Shown: positions 10,237 through 18,740 of the stretch, one piece after another | Numbering within the stretch: the stretch's first letter is position 1 | Layout of the letters: every line of letters starts with the position of its first letter | Assembly: GCF_009828105.1 (NCBI RefSeq) | Contig: NZ_WTYQ01000003.1 | Location: 248,001 to 312,000 of the forward strand | Direction of reading: 5' to 3' | DNA length: 64,000 nucleotides | Origin: Altericroceibacterium indicum | Lineage (GTDB): Bacteria > Pseudomonadota > Alphaproteobacteria > Sphingomonadales > Sphingomonadaceae | The notes under the pieces: model-generated | Database searches by the model: none | The model's input: only the letters and a program-made list of their open reading frames with translations | Told to the model about the DNA's origin: nothing | Translations under genes and position numbers: made by a program

Positions 10237-12000
10237 ATGAGACGTCTCCCTCTGATCCTTCCGTTGCTCGCGCTCTTATGTGGCTGCGCCACAATCGACG
10301 AGACACACAATAATGCCCCCGCCCCCACCACGGCTGACGTGCCGGTGGAAGTGGGCATTATCGCTCTCAATGATTTTCATGGCGCATTGGAACCACCCAA
10401 GCTGGCGATTTCAATCAAAGGGAATGCTGGCGAGCACGGTGACCTGCCTGCTGGCGGCGCTGCATGGCTGGCTGAAGCAGTCAAAGAGTTGCGCAGCCAG
10501 TATAAAAACGCACTGACTGTATCCGCAGGCGATCTCACCAGCGCGTCACAGCTTTCATCTTCGCTTTTCCTTGATGAACCAAGCGTGGGTGTGATGAATC
10601 GCATCGGACTTGATTTCAACGCAGTCGGCAATCACGAATTTGATCGTGGGGCAAAAGAGTTGCAACGCCTGCAAAATGGTGGCTGTGAGAAAAATAGCAT
10701 CCGCCAACCCTGCGCTGTGGAACCCAATTTCCTCGGCGCATCCTATCATTATCTAGCAGCCAATGTTGTAAAACAGGATGGGCAGACTCTATTCCCCGGA
10801 ACCGCTCTGCGCAGTTTCGGCGCCGGCGCTTCGAAGGTGACGATTGGCCTCATTGGACTGACGCTCAAAGGTACTCCTGCGCTCGTTTCACCTGATGGAG
10901 TGACCGGCCTCACCTTCAAAGATGAGGCTGACACGATCAATAAGGCCACCGCATCATTGAAAGCACAAGGTGCCGAAGCGGTGGTCGTGCTGATTCACCA
11001 GGGGCTTGATCCCGCACCACAAAATGATCCCAATAGTTGCGATGGCGCAGCGGGCGACCTGCTGCCGATCATCAACAAGCTGAAACCGGGCGTGGATGTG
11101 ATGATCTCCGGCCACACTCACCGCGCCTATATCTGCCAATTGCCACAACCGGGGACCAGTCAGCCACTGCTGGTTACCAGCGCAGGAAAATATGGCACAA
11201 TCCTGACCGACATTCGCCTGATGATCGATCCGAAGACAGGCAAGCTACTGTCTCGCGATGCGCATAATGTGGTGGTCCAGTCTCAAGCGTTTCAGGAGGG
11301 GAGCAAGAGCTACACAGTAGACAACCGCTTTCCGCATTTCACGCCTGATAAAGTGGTTGCTGATTATGTCGGCCTATACACCAAAGCTGCCCAGCAGTTT
11401 TCGGCACGCAAGGTGGGAACGCTGGCAGGCATTGCTGAGAAAGACCCGAACAACCCGGCCCGTGGCGGCACGCTTGGGCGTTTGATAGCGGATTCTGAAC
11501 TCGCGGCGACGCGCAGTGCCGGGGCGCAAATTGCCTTTATGAACCCCTTCGGTATCCGGGCGACACTTGCTCCAGCGCCAGATGGCACTGTCACTTTCGC
11601 CGATATCTACAAGGTGCAGCCCTTCAGCAACGGATTGATAACATTCACACTCACCGGCAGAGAGGTCAAACAATTGCTTGAACAGCAATTTGACTCAGAA
11701 GGACCGATGCAGGTTCTATCTCCATCGCAAGGTTTTCACTTCACTTACGATCTGTCCCGCAAGGAAGGTGATCGGATCACCAGCATGACCCTCAATGGCT
11801 CTGCGATCAATCCCACCAGCACTTACCGCATAACAACCAACAGCTTTCTGGCCAGCGGGGGCGATTCCTTCACTGTGTTTGAAAAGGGGCAGGATAAGGT
11901 GACTGGTGAAAATGAACTCATCGCGTTTGAAAAATGGCTAACCGGAGCAAAGCCCCGTGCGCTTCCTGAAAAGCCGCGCGCCATCGATGAAACGCATTGA
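10237..12000 (+). CDS. Bifunctional metallophosphatase/5'-nucleotidase, lipoprotein (UshA-like)
   Basis: A 587-residue envelope enzyme that dephosphorylates extracytoplasmic nucleotides. A lipoprotein signal with LLCGC at residues 13-17 anchors it. The N-terminal calcineurin-like domain has the dimetal motifs NDFHG, SAGDLTSAS, GNHEFDRG and GHTHRAY. The C-terminal 5'-nucleotidase domain (from about residue 385) has GGTLGRLIADSEL, MNPFGIRA and the substrate-stacking region near the end. This is the usual architecture and length. It is divergent from a MarR regulator and ends at a bidirectional terminator. UDP-sugar hydrolase activity is also known in this family. Confidence 0.9.
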   Translation: MRRLPLILPLLALLCGCATIDETHNNAPAPTTADVPVEVGIIALNDFHGALEPPKLAISIKGNAGEHGDLPAGGAAWLAEAVKELRSQYKNALTVSAGDLTSASQLSSSLFLDEPSVGVMNRIGLDFNAVGNHEFDRGAKELQRLQNGGCEKNSIRQPCAVEPNFLGASYHYLAANVVKQDGQTLFPGTALRSFGAGASKVTIGLIGLTLKGTPALVSPDGVTGLTFKDEADTINKATASLKAQGAEAVVVLIHQGLDPAPQNDPNSCDGAAGDLLPIINKLKPGVDVMISGHTHRAYICQLPQPGTSQPLLVTSAGKYGTILTDIRLMIDPKTGKLLSRDAHNVVVQSQAFQEGSKSYTVDNRFPHFTPDKVVADYVGLYTKAAQQFSARKVGTLAGIAEKDPNNPARGGTLGRLIADSELAATRSAGAQIAFMNPFGIRATLAPAPDGTVTFADIYKVQPFSNGLITFTLTGREVKQLLEQQFDSEGPMQVLSPSQGFHFTYDLSRKEGDRITSMTLNGSAINPTSTYRITTNSFLASGGDSFTVFEKGQDKVTGENELIAFEKWLTGAKPRALPEKPRAIDETH

Positions 12001-12013
12001 TTGATGCGATCAG

Positions 12014-12046
12014 AAAGGCCCATACCCGCACCGGTCATGGGCCTTT
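12014..12046. terminator. Bidirectional terminator between nucleotidase and lipoprotein genes
   Basis: A perfect 10-bp stem (AAAGGCCCAT 12014-12023 with ATGGGCCTTT 12037-12046) and a 13-nt loop sit between two convergent genes. T-rich flanks are short on both sides. Confidence 0.75.
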
Positions 12047-12062
12047 CATGGCTTTGGACCAA

Positions 12063-12557
12063 TTACTTCTCTGCGCTATCCTTGGTTTCGGCAGTGTCAG
12101 CTTTTAATGCCTGCGCCGCATCAGGGTCGCGTGAATACATATTCACTTCCTTCACATCGGTCAGCGGTGTGTCTGCGCTATCCATGCGATAGATAGCGCC
12201 GGTGCCAACTGCAAAGATGGCCGGTTTTCCGCCAAAATCAGCAAGCTCAATACGGCTACCATCATCCATCCGTTTATATTTGCCGGAGATGACTTTCCCA
12301 TCACCTGCATCATACTGATAGGTGTCATCCTGAGAATTCAGCGTGATATGGGATGTCGTACCATCCCCCATATCCTTGCTATAGGTCCCGGCATATTCGA
12401 TCGTTGTGAGCGAATTGACAGGGATGGTCGGCAGGTTGACCGGAACATCGGCTGCCACCGGCTCAGGCGTCGCCTGCTCCGCTGGAGTCGTCTCCCCGCA
12501 AGCCGCCAGAGCCAGCGCGAGTGGGGCAGCAACTATCACGGAAACGATCTTACGCAT
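12063..12557 (-). CDS. NlpE-like lipoprotein, uncharacterised (paralogue B)
   Basis: A 164-residue lipoprotein with a signal ending in LAAC (Cys20). A linker rich in Pro, Glu and Ala is followed by a strand-rich domain: YAGTYSKDMGDG, ITLNSQDDTYQYDAG, VISGKYKRMDDGSRIELA, IFAVGTGAIYRMDSADTPLTDV. The order and spacing match the protein at 8989-9483, so the two are paralogues. The YxGTY start and repeated strand pattern resemble NlpE_N, but the copper-type CxxC is absent. A strong AAAGGAG precedes the ATG. Function is unknown; envelope stress sensing or cell-wall association would be guesses. Confidence 0.78.
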   Translation of the reverse strand: MRKIVSVIVAAPLALALAACGETTPAEQATPEPVAADVPVNLPTIPVNSLTTIEYAGTYSKDMGDGTTSHITLNSQDDTYQYDAGDGKVISGKYKRMDDGSRIELADFGGKPAIFAVGTGAIYRMDSADTPLTDVKEVNMYSRDPDAAQALKADTAETKDSAEK

Positions 12558-12884
12558 TATAACATCTCCTTTACTCTCAAATCATCAATTCATCTTGGGT
12601 CAATCAGGTCCCATCAAACTCACATCAACAGATCAATGTCGCTTTAATGTGAATCAAACCAAAGCAAAAATCAGCCTGAAAGATAAGCAAATGTCACCCA
12701 GCCGCTTCGGTCAAGCGCACAGGGCCAGCAGGTCATATTGAAAAAGGGTGTATAGCGCACCATCGCTACCATCTGGCACGGCGTGGCAAGTGGTATGTGG
12801 AAACAAAAGTAGCACAAAACAGATCACTGCCCTTTAAATCTTTAGATTTTCGGGTAATTATGAAGATCGATCAGGACGACTATT
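12558..12884. other. AT-richer intergenic region between divergent genes
   Basis: 327 bases with no coding frame I can support. It must hold the promoter of the lipoprotein (minus) and of the HWE kinase operon (plus). The only structure I see is an AAATC-TTTA-GATTT inverted repeat (12836-12849) 35 bases before the kinase TTG start. No clear -35/-10 pair and no GGAAC-type stress promoter is visible. Confidence 0.4.
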
Positions 12885-14387
12885 TTGAACACCAATTTCC
12901 CCCCTTCTGCCAGAACTGGCGCAATCTCGCTGCCCACCCCTAATGTGGTGAGTACTGAACAGCGCAATCGCGCTTTGCAGGCTTATGGCCTGGATGCACT
13001 GGAAGACGATCCGGAATTGGCCAAAATTGTCAATTTTGCGTCGAAATTATGTGATGTCCCGATCGCACTTGTCAGCCTTGTAGAAGAAGAACGGCAACGT
13101 TTCCTCGCACGGAAAGGGCTGAACGCCCGAGAAACCCCGCGCAGCTCATCTTTTTGTGCCCATGCCATGCTGCTTGGCAGCATTATGGAAGTGCGTGATG
13201 CCATGCGAGATGAACGGTTTCACACCAACCCTTTGGTGACAGGGCCGCCAAATATTCGGTTCTATGCCGGTCAACCCCTGCGTTCGCCTGAAGGGGTCCC
13301 GCTTGGGGCACTGTGTGTCATCGATCATCATCCCCGGCCTGAAGGGCTGACAGAATTTCAGCGCGAAGGCATGGCCGTGCTGGCAGATGCAGTGATGCGC
13401 CGATTGCGCTCACGCCGCGAAACCCTCGCGGCCAAGCAGGAGCTGGAATATAGTGAGGGGCAGTTCAAAGCTCTGGCCGATTCCATACCTGCTATTGCAT
13501 GGTCCTCCGACGCGAATGGCAATTTTGAATATTTCAACAAAAGGTTGATCGAATTTACCGGCGTTGACCCTGACCGCACCACTATTCATCCCGATGACTT
13601 GCTCCCGATGCAAAAGGCATGGGCGCAATCGCTGGAAAAGGGTGAAGAATTCGAGCGAGAACTACGCCTCCAGCGTCATGATGGTGAATATCGCTGGATG
13701 ATGGCCCGCACGGTTCCGGTCAAAACGGCTACCGGTAAGATTATCCGCTGGTTTGGCACAGCCGTTGATGTGGACGAATTGCACCGCATCTCGGAAAGCC
13801 GCGATCTTCTGGCGAAAGAGCTTTCGCATCGCATCAAGAACATCTTCGCCGTAGTGGCGGGGCTGATCTCGCTCTCCATCCGCCGCAAGCCGGAGCATAA
13901 GGATTTTGGGGAAGAATTGGTGCAGACGATCCGCGCCTTGGGCCGTGCACATGATTTCGTCAGGCCGGCTCAACATGCTGCCGATGGCAAGCTGCAGGGC
14001 CTTCTGGAAGAATTATTCGCACCCTATGGCACCGATGAATATGCGCGCATCAAGGTCACAGGCGATGAAGTAAAAATCGGTTCGCGTGCAGTAACACCGC
14101 TGGCACTGGTGTTCCACGAATTGGCTACCAACTCCGCAAAATATGGCGCTTTGTCGATTGAAGAAGGTTTAATTGACCTCGAAATCATCGACGAGGGAGA
14201 CATGGTTTCTCTGCTGTGGCGTGAAAAAGATGCCCCTCCCGGTGAACTCAAGACGGCGGAAGGGTTTGGCTCACGCCTCATAGATATGAGCGTTTCAGGC
14301 CAGCTTGCCGGCTCATGGAATCGCCGCTGGGAAGGCACAGGCCTGTTTGTCGAATTGCACCTTTCCAAAAAAGCACTCGCCGCCTGA
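12885..14387 (+). CDS. GAF-PAS HWE-family sensor histidine kinase
   Basis: A 500-residue protein without membrane segments, so a cytosolic sensor. A GAF domain spans about residues 30-175 (SSFCAHAM, RFYAGQPLRSPEGVPLGALC). A PAS fold follows at about 190-310 (IPAIAWSSDANGNFEYFN, FTGVDP, DGEYRWM). The kinase core has ELSHRIKN as the phospho-acceptor His, the N-box FHELATNSAKYGAL, and LLWREKD as the W-x-E motif that defines HWE kinases. Translation starts at a TTG with AGGA upstream; no in-frame ATG is near. It lies 3 nt before an osmoprotectant ABC transporter, so it is cotranscribed. HWE kinases often feed the alphaproteobacterial general stress response; no partner receiver is nearby. Confidence 0.88.
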   Translation: MNTNFPPSARTGAISLPTPNVVSTEQRNRALQAYGLDALEDDPELAKIVNFASKLCDVPIALVSLVEEERQRFLARKGLNARETPRSSSFCAHAMLLGSIMEVRDAMRDERFHTNPLVTGPPNIRFYAGQPLRSPEGVPLGALCVIDHHPRPEGLTEFQREGMAVLADAVMRRLRSRRETLAAKQELEYSEGQFKALADSIPAIAWSSDANGNFEYFNKRLIEFTGVDPDRTTIHPDDLLPMQKAWAQSLEKGEEFERELRLQRHDGEYRWMMARTVPVKTATGKIIRWFGTAVDVDELHRISESRDLLAKELSHRIKNIFAVVAGLISLSIRRKPEHKDFGEELVQTIRALGRAHDFVRPAQHAADGKLQGLLEELFAPYGTDEYARIKVTGDEVKIGSRAVTPLALVFHELATNSAKYGALSIEEGLIDLEIIDEGDMVSLLWREKDAPPGELKTAEGFGSRLIDMSVSGQLAGSWNRRWEGTGLFVELHLSKKALAA

Positions 14388-14390
14388 CGG

Positions 14391-15158
14391 ATGGCGGCAG
14401 GCGCCCGCCCCTTCCTCCGCTTTGATGGCGTGATCCGGACATTTGGTGAAACCACTGCCGTTGGCGGGATTTCACTTGAGATTGAAGCCCACAGCTTTGT
14501 GGCATTGGTGGGCGCTTCAGGTTCAGGCAAATCGACCCTGCTCAAAATGGTCAACCGCCTGACCGAACCCAGCAGCGGCAGTGTTTTGCTGGAAGGGGAG
14601 GAGGTTACTTCCATTTCAGCCCCGGCATTGCGCCGGAAAATTGGCTATGTGTTCCAAGGCATAGGCCTTTTCCCCCATATGACGGTGGCTGAAAATATCG
14701 GCATTGGTCCACGCCTGACAGGGGAACGTGCCAGCCTTGCCCGTATCTGCGAATTGCTGGAACTGGTCGAGCTTGATCCCGGCATGGCAAGCCGGATGCC
14801 TGATGAACTGTCAGGTGGCCAAAGGCAGCGTGTTGGCGTCGCGCGGGCGTTGGCAGGAAAACCACATCTCTTGCTGATGGACGAACCCTTCGGCGCGCTG
14901 GACCCTATCACCCGCGATTCTCTCGGGCAGCGGGTGCATGACTTACACCGCGAATTTGCCCTCACCACCGTCATGGTTACGCATGATATGGCCGAGGCTC
15001 TGCTACTGGCAGACCGCGTGCTTGTGATGGATAGCGGTGCGATTGTTGCCGATGCCACCCCGGCGCAATTACTGAATGGTCAAGGTGGCGACATTGCACA
15101 GGCTCTGGTCGCCGTACCGCGCGATCAGGCGCGCGCTTTGGCAGATCTCGCATCGTGA
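14391..15158 (+). CDS. Glycine betaine/osmoprotectant ABC transporter, ATP-binding subunit
   Basis: A 255-residue cytosolic ATPase of the OpuCA/ProV type. It has Walker A GASGSGKST, a Q-loop in GYVFQGIGLFPHMTV, signature LSGGQRQRVGVARAL, Walker B LLLMDEPFGALD, and a switch His in MVTHDM. The C-terminal CBS domains seen in many OpuCA proteins are absent, which keeps it at the short length. The start is 3 nt after the HWE kinase stop. Its stop overlaps the next gene's GTG (GTGA), so it is coupled to the permease. Confidence 0.88.
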   Translation: MAAGARPFLRFDGVIRTFGETTAVGGISLEIEAHSFVALVGASGSGKSTLLKMVNRLTEPSSGSVLLEGEEVTSISAPALRRKIGYVFQGIGLFPHMTVAENIGIGPRLTGERASLARICELLELVELDPGMASRMPDELSGGQRQRVGVARALAGKPHLLLMDEPFGALDPITRDSLGQRVHDLHREFALTTVMVTHDMAEALLLADRVLVMDSGAIVADATPAQLLNGQGGDIAQALVAVPRDQARALADLAS

Positions 15159-16696
15159 ACGACCTGCTCCCTGCGCTGCTGCGCCTTGGAGACCCCTTGG
15201 CAGCCCATGTCCTGCTCAGTTCTTCGGCCATTGGCCTTGGCACGCTGATCGCCCTGCCTCTGGCCATCTGGGCGAGCCGGTCTGCCAATGTCGCACGAAT
15301 AGCGTTAGGATTTGCTAGCCTCATCCAAACGATCCCAGCGCTGGCTCTGCTGGCGCTGTTCTTCCCCCTGCTGCTCGCCTTGCGCTCTGTTTTCGGGGAA
15401 GGCTTGCCTACGCTCGGCTTCCTGCCTGCTCTGCTGGCGCTTACTCTCTATGCCCTGCTGCCTATTTTGCGCAATGCCGTCACGGCCAGAGCCAATATGG
15501 ACCCCGGCGTGCTGGAAGCCGCCGATGGCGTGGGCATGACCGCCTGGCAGAAATTGCGCCTCGTCGAAGCACCCCTGGCCGCGCCATATATTATGGCCGG
15601 TATTCGCACCGCTTCAGTCTGGACGATCGGCGCAGCGACATTGGCCACAACCATTGGTCAGCCCAGCCTCGGCGATCCGATCTTTGCCGGATTGCAAACG
15701 CAGAACTGGGTGCTGGTGCTGGCAGGCTGCATCGCATCTGCGGGCCTTGCCATGATTGCAGACGCATTGCTGGGGCTGGTGGAACGCGGCTTTGCTTGCC
15801 GCAAAAAATCGCTCATCTGGATCGGTTTGGGCATCGCCCTTGCCGGTATTGCCACTGCGGGTATCACCAGCCGAGACACGGGCGGACGCGGCACGGTTGT
15901 GATTGGCGCGAAGAACTTTTCTGAACAGTTCATTCTCGCCCGCCTGATCGGGCAAAATTTGCAAGATGCGGGCTATCTTGTGGAATATCGCGAAGGGCTT
16001 GGCTCTGCCGTGATCCATGGCGCGCTCACCAGCGGGGCGATTGACGTCTATGTCGATTATGCGGGCACCATCTGGGCTAATGAAATGAAGCTGGGCGATA
16101 ACCTCCCCCGCCAGCGCATGATCGATGCGATTACCCAATGGGAACAAAAGAGCACGGGCACTTTGGTTCTGGGCGATCTCGGATTTGAAAACGCCTATAC
16201 TTTCGTGATGAATGGCGATCGCGCTCAGCAACTCGGCGTGCGTTCTCTGACAGACCTTGCGCCTGTGTCCCGCAATCTGATCGTTGGCGGGGATGTGGAA
16301 TTTTTTGAACGTCCTGAATGGCGCGCTGTGAAGCAAGCCTATGGCCTCAACTTCGCCCAGATCCGCAATTACACCGCCACTTTCATGTATAATGCGCTCC
16401 AAAGCGGGCAAAGCGATGTGATCGCGGCGTTTTCTTCAGACGGGCGCATCGCAGCCGATAGACTCACTGTTCTCCAAGATCCCAAACACGCATTGCCCGC
16501 CTATGATGCGCTGCTGCTCATCACACCCAAACGTGCTCATGAAGAACGCTTTATCAATGCCTTAAAGCCTCTGATCGGCGCGATATCGGTCGAAAAAATG
16601 CGCGAGGCGAATTACGAAGTGGATCGCAATGACAACAAGCTTTCCCCCCAGGCAGCGGCGAAAAAGCTTGCTGAAAGCCTCAACACTGCGCCTTAA
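15155..16696 (+). CDS. Fused osmoprotectant ABC permease and substrate-binding protein
   Basis: A 513-residue fusion. Residues 1-215 are an OpuCB/ProW-type permease with five to six helices and the EAA loop EAADGVGMTAWQKLRLVEAPLA. After a further helix (about 220-240), residues 250-510 form an OpuCC/ProX-type binding domain (VVIGAKNFSEQFILARLIGQ, YREGLGSAVIHGAL, VYVDYAGTIW), which would face the periplasm tethered to the membrane. It starts at a GTG overlapping the ATPase stop. Permease-binder fusions are known in this transporter class. The substrate is probably betaine, choline or a related compatible solute, inferred from family only. Confidence 0.88.
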   Translation: MNDLLPALLRLGDPLAAHVLLSSSAIGLGTLIALPLAIWASRSANVARIALGFASLIQTIPALALLALFFPLLLALRSVFGEGLPTLGFLPALLALTLYALLPILRNAVTARANMDPGVLEAADGVGMTAWQKLRLVEAPLAAPYIMAGIRTASVWTIGAATLATTIGQPSLGDPIFAGLQTQNWVLVLAGCIASAGLAMIADALLGLVERGFACRKKSLIWIGLGIALAGIATAGITSRDTGGRGTVVIGAKNFSEQFILARLIGQNLQDAGYLVEYREGLGSAVIHGALTSGAIDVYVDYAGTIWANEMKLGDNLPRQRMIDAITQWEQKSTGTLVLGDLGFENAYTFVMNGDRAQQLGVRSLTDLAPVSRNLIVGGDVEFFERPEWRAVKQAYGLNFAQIRNYTATFMYNALQSGQSDVIAAFSSDGRIAADRLTVLQDPKHALPAYDALLLITPKRAHEERFINALKPLIGAISVEKMREANYEVDRNDNKLSPQAAAKKLAESLNTAP

Positions 16697-17739
16697 AAAG
16701 CCGCTCCATTCGGCCAATTGGGGGCAGCCAGGCCCATCACTTTGAACAAGCGACCCATCTGCGCATCATCAACAAGCCGGTCTTTCGCCACTTGCAAAGC
16801 TTCACTATGCGCCGGTGATTTTTGCGCCAGCGCCTGCGCTCTTTGTTCAATACCCAGAGCCTTCAGCCATGCGCCTTGCGTTACAGTGCCAAGATAACGG
16901 CTCCCCTTGGGCGCGATCATTTCAGCCAGTGTGGCGAAATCGACGAGCGCGGTCAGATCAGCTTCACCGGGCGCGGCGAAAGGATCAACCTTCTGATGCG
17001 CCCGCACAGCCTGCAAGGTGGAGCCTGTCTGCACCTGATCATAACCGTAGTCGATCAACAGAGCCGCACCGCCTTGAGCGGCCAAACGCTGCGACACTTC
17101 CCCCACAACCGCCGCCGCACCGGGGCAGGTTTCGATAATCGCCCCGTCCGGCGCATCACGACGTTCTACAGGTATCGCGGCATCCATTGGATTGGGCCCC
17201 GCAACGCAGACGAATTTCTCGCCCTCGACCGCGACCATCCGTTCACGCCAGCCTTCTGCCGTTTTCACCAATTGGCGGATCGGCAGAGCATCAAGGAATT
17301 CATTGCCAACAATCAACAGTGGCGCATCATCAGGCAAACTGGAAAGGTCATCATGGAAGTGCGCGCCGGGCACAGCTTTGCTCTGTTCACTTCGCAAAAC
17401 CTTAGAACCTTCCACAAAATGCACTTCTGGTGTCAGGCCATATTGCCGCATGGCCCGCAGCGCATCCTTGGCCAATGTGCCGCGTCCTGGCCCCAGCTCA
17501 ACATAATGGACCGGTTTGGGCTGCCCCGCCCGTGTCCAGATGTCGACCAGCCACAGGCCGATCAATTCACCGAACATCTGGCTGATCTCTGGCGCGGTCA
17601 CGAAGTCACCAGCGCTGCCCAGCGGATCTTTTCCGGCATAATAGCGGGCGTTGGATTCACCCATATAATGCTGGATTGAAATCGGCCCGGTCAGCGAAAT
17701 CAGCCGCCGGAAACTGTCACCAAGCGATCTATCGCTCAT
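16693..17739 (-). CDS. SAM-dependent methyltransferase, NDUFAF7/MidA family
   Basis: A 348-residue protein of the COG1565 family. Mitochondrial NDUFAF7 methylates an arginine of complex I subunit NDUFS2; the bacterial role is probably similar but unproven. The SAM motif I is VELGPGRGTLAKD, followed by FVEGSKVLR and the family motif GNEFLDALPIRQL. The ATG at 17739 overlaps the lgt stop (ATGA), which decides the start; a longer frame upstream would run inside lgt. Its stop shares the palindromic TTAA with the converging transporter gene, leaving no intergenic space. Confidence 0.85.
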   Translation of the reverse strand: MSDRSLGDSFRRLISLTGPISIQHYMGESNARYYAGKDPLGSAGDFVTAPEISQMFGELIGLWLVDIWTRAGQPKPVHYVELGPGRGTLAKDALRAMRQYGLTPEVHFVEGSKVLRSEQSKAVPGAHFHDDLSSLPDDAPLLIVGNEFLDALPIRQLVKTAEGWRERMVAVEGEKFVCVAGPNPMDAAIPVERRDAPDGAIIETCPGAAAVVGEVSQRLAAQGGAALLIDYGYDQVQTGSTLQAVRAHQKVDPFAAPGEADLTALVDFATLAEMIAPKGSRYLGTVTQGAWLKALGIEQRAQALAQKSPAHSEALQVAKDRLVDDAQMGRLFKVMGLAAPNWPNGAAF

Positions 17740-18599
17740 TTCTCGTCCTGCTTTGCTCCACTGGCGATGGCAGGGCGAGAGAGCGACCACACAATTAGCC
17801 CGATACCCAGCACGATCAGCGGGATAGTAAGCCATTGCCCCATGCTAAGCCCTGTGCGAGCCGCAAAGGCAGCCAATTGCGCATCAGGTTCGCGGAAGAA
17901 TTCTACCGTGAAACGCGCTGCCGCGATCCCAGTCACAAAGACACCGGTCAGGAAACCTGTGCGGAACCGCGCACGGCTCAGCCAGAACAGCAGCAGCATG
18001 ATGACGATCATCAGCGCGCCCTCCAATGCCGCTTCGTAAAGCTGACTGGGATGACGCGGCAATGGCCCTGCGCCGGGGAAAACCATCGCCCATGGTACGT
18101 CCGGGCCAGCAGGGCGGCCCCACAATTCGCCATTAATGAAATTGGCGATACGCCCGAACATCATACCGAAAGGCACATTCACCGCCACATAATCGGTCAC
18201 CCGGATAAACGGCAGCTTCCCGCGCCAAGAGACATACGCCATGGCAATAACGGTGCCGATCAAGCCGCCATGGAAGCTCATCCCCCCATGCCAGACGGCC
18301 ACCAGTGCCGCCGGATCAGTCCAAAGGGAAGGCTCGTAGAAAGTGGCGTAACCGAGCCGTCCACCCAGAATCACACCCAGCGTACAATAGAAAAACAGAT
18401 CATCGACATGGGCTTGGCCCATCGGCGCGCCCGGCCGTTTGATCATCCGGCTCAAATGCCAATAAGCGAGCAGAATCCCAGCAAGATAGGCGAGCGAATA
18501 ATAACGCAGGGTGAAAAAACCCAGATCAATCCCCGGCCGCAATCCCAATTCCGCCCAGTAAATCGGGTGACTTGCGCCAGCAGCCAGAAATTCCATCAT
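17736..18599 (-). CDS. lgt: Prolipoprotein diacylglyceryl transferase
   Basis: A 287-residue inner-membrane enzyme that transfers diacylglycerol from phosphatidylglycerol to the lipobox cysteine, the first step of lipoprotein maturation. About seven membrane helices. The Lgt signature runs through FGRIANFINGELWGRPAG, with the essential HGG motif in GGMSFHGGLIG and PRHPSQLYEA. It starts MMEF, with two possible ATGs. It is the first gene of a two-gene operon with the methyltransferase. The window encodes several lipoproteins that need it. Confidence 0.96.
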   Translation of the reverse strand: MMEFLAAGASHPIYWAELGLRPGIDLGFFTLRYYSLAYLAGILLAYWHLSRMIKRPGAPMGQAHVDDLFFYCTLGVILGGRLGYATFYEPSLWTDPAALVAVWHGGMSFHGGLIGTVIAMAYVSWRGKLPFIRVTDYVAVNVPFGMMFGRIANFINGELWGRPAGPDVPWAMVFPGAGPLPRHPSQLYEAALEGALMIVIMLLLFWLSRARFRTGFLTGVFVTGIAAARFTVEFFREPDAQLAAFAARTGLSMGQWLTIPLIVLGIGLIVWSLSRPAIASGAKQDEK

Positions 18600-18740
18600 G
18601 CGCCTTGCCTTATGTCCACGTCTTCTCCCACATCATGTGGGCGTCGGTCAGTCCTTTGGCACAGGCTGCGCATAGACGAAAGACCGCGCAATCATCACAG
18701 GACCATTTGCATCGTTCTTTAGGCTAGCTATCTAGGTATT

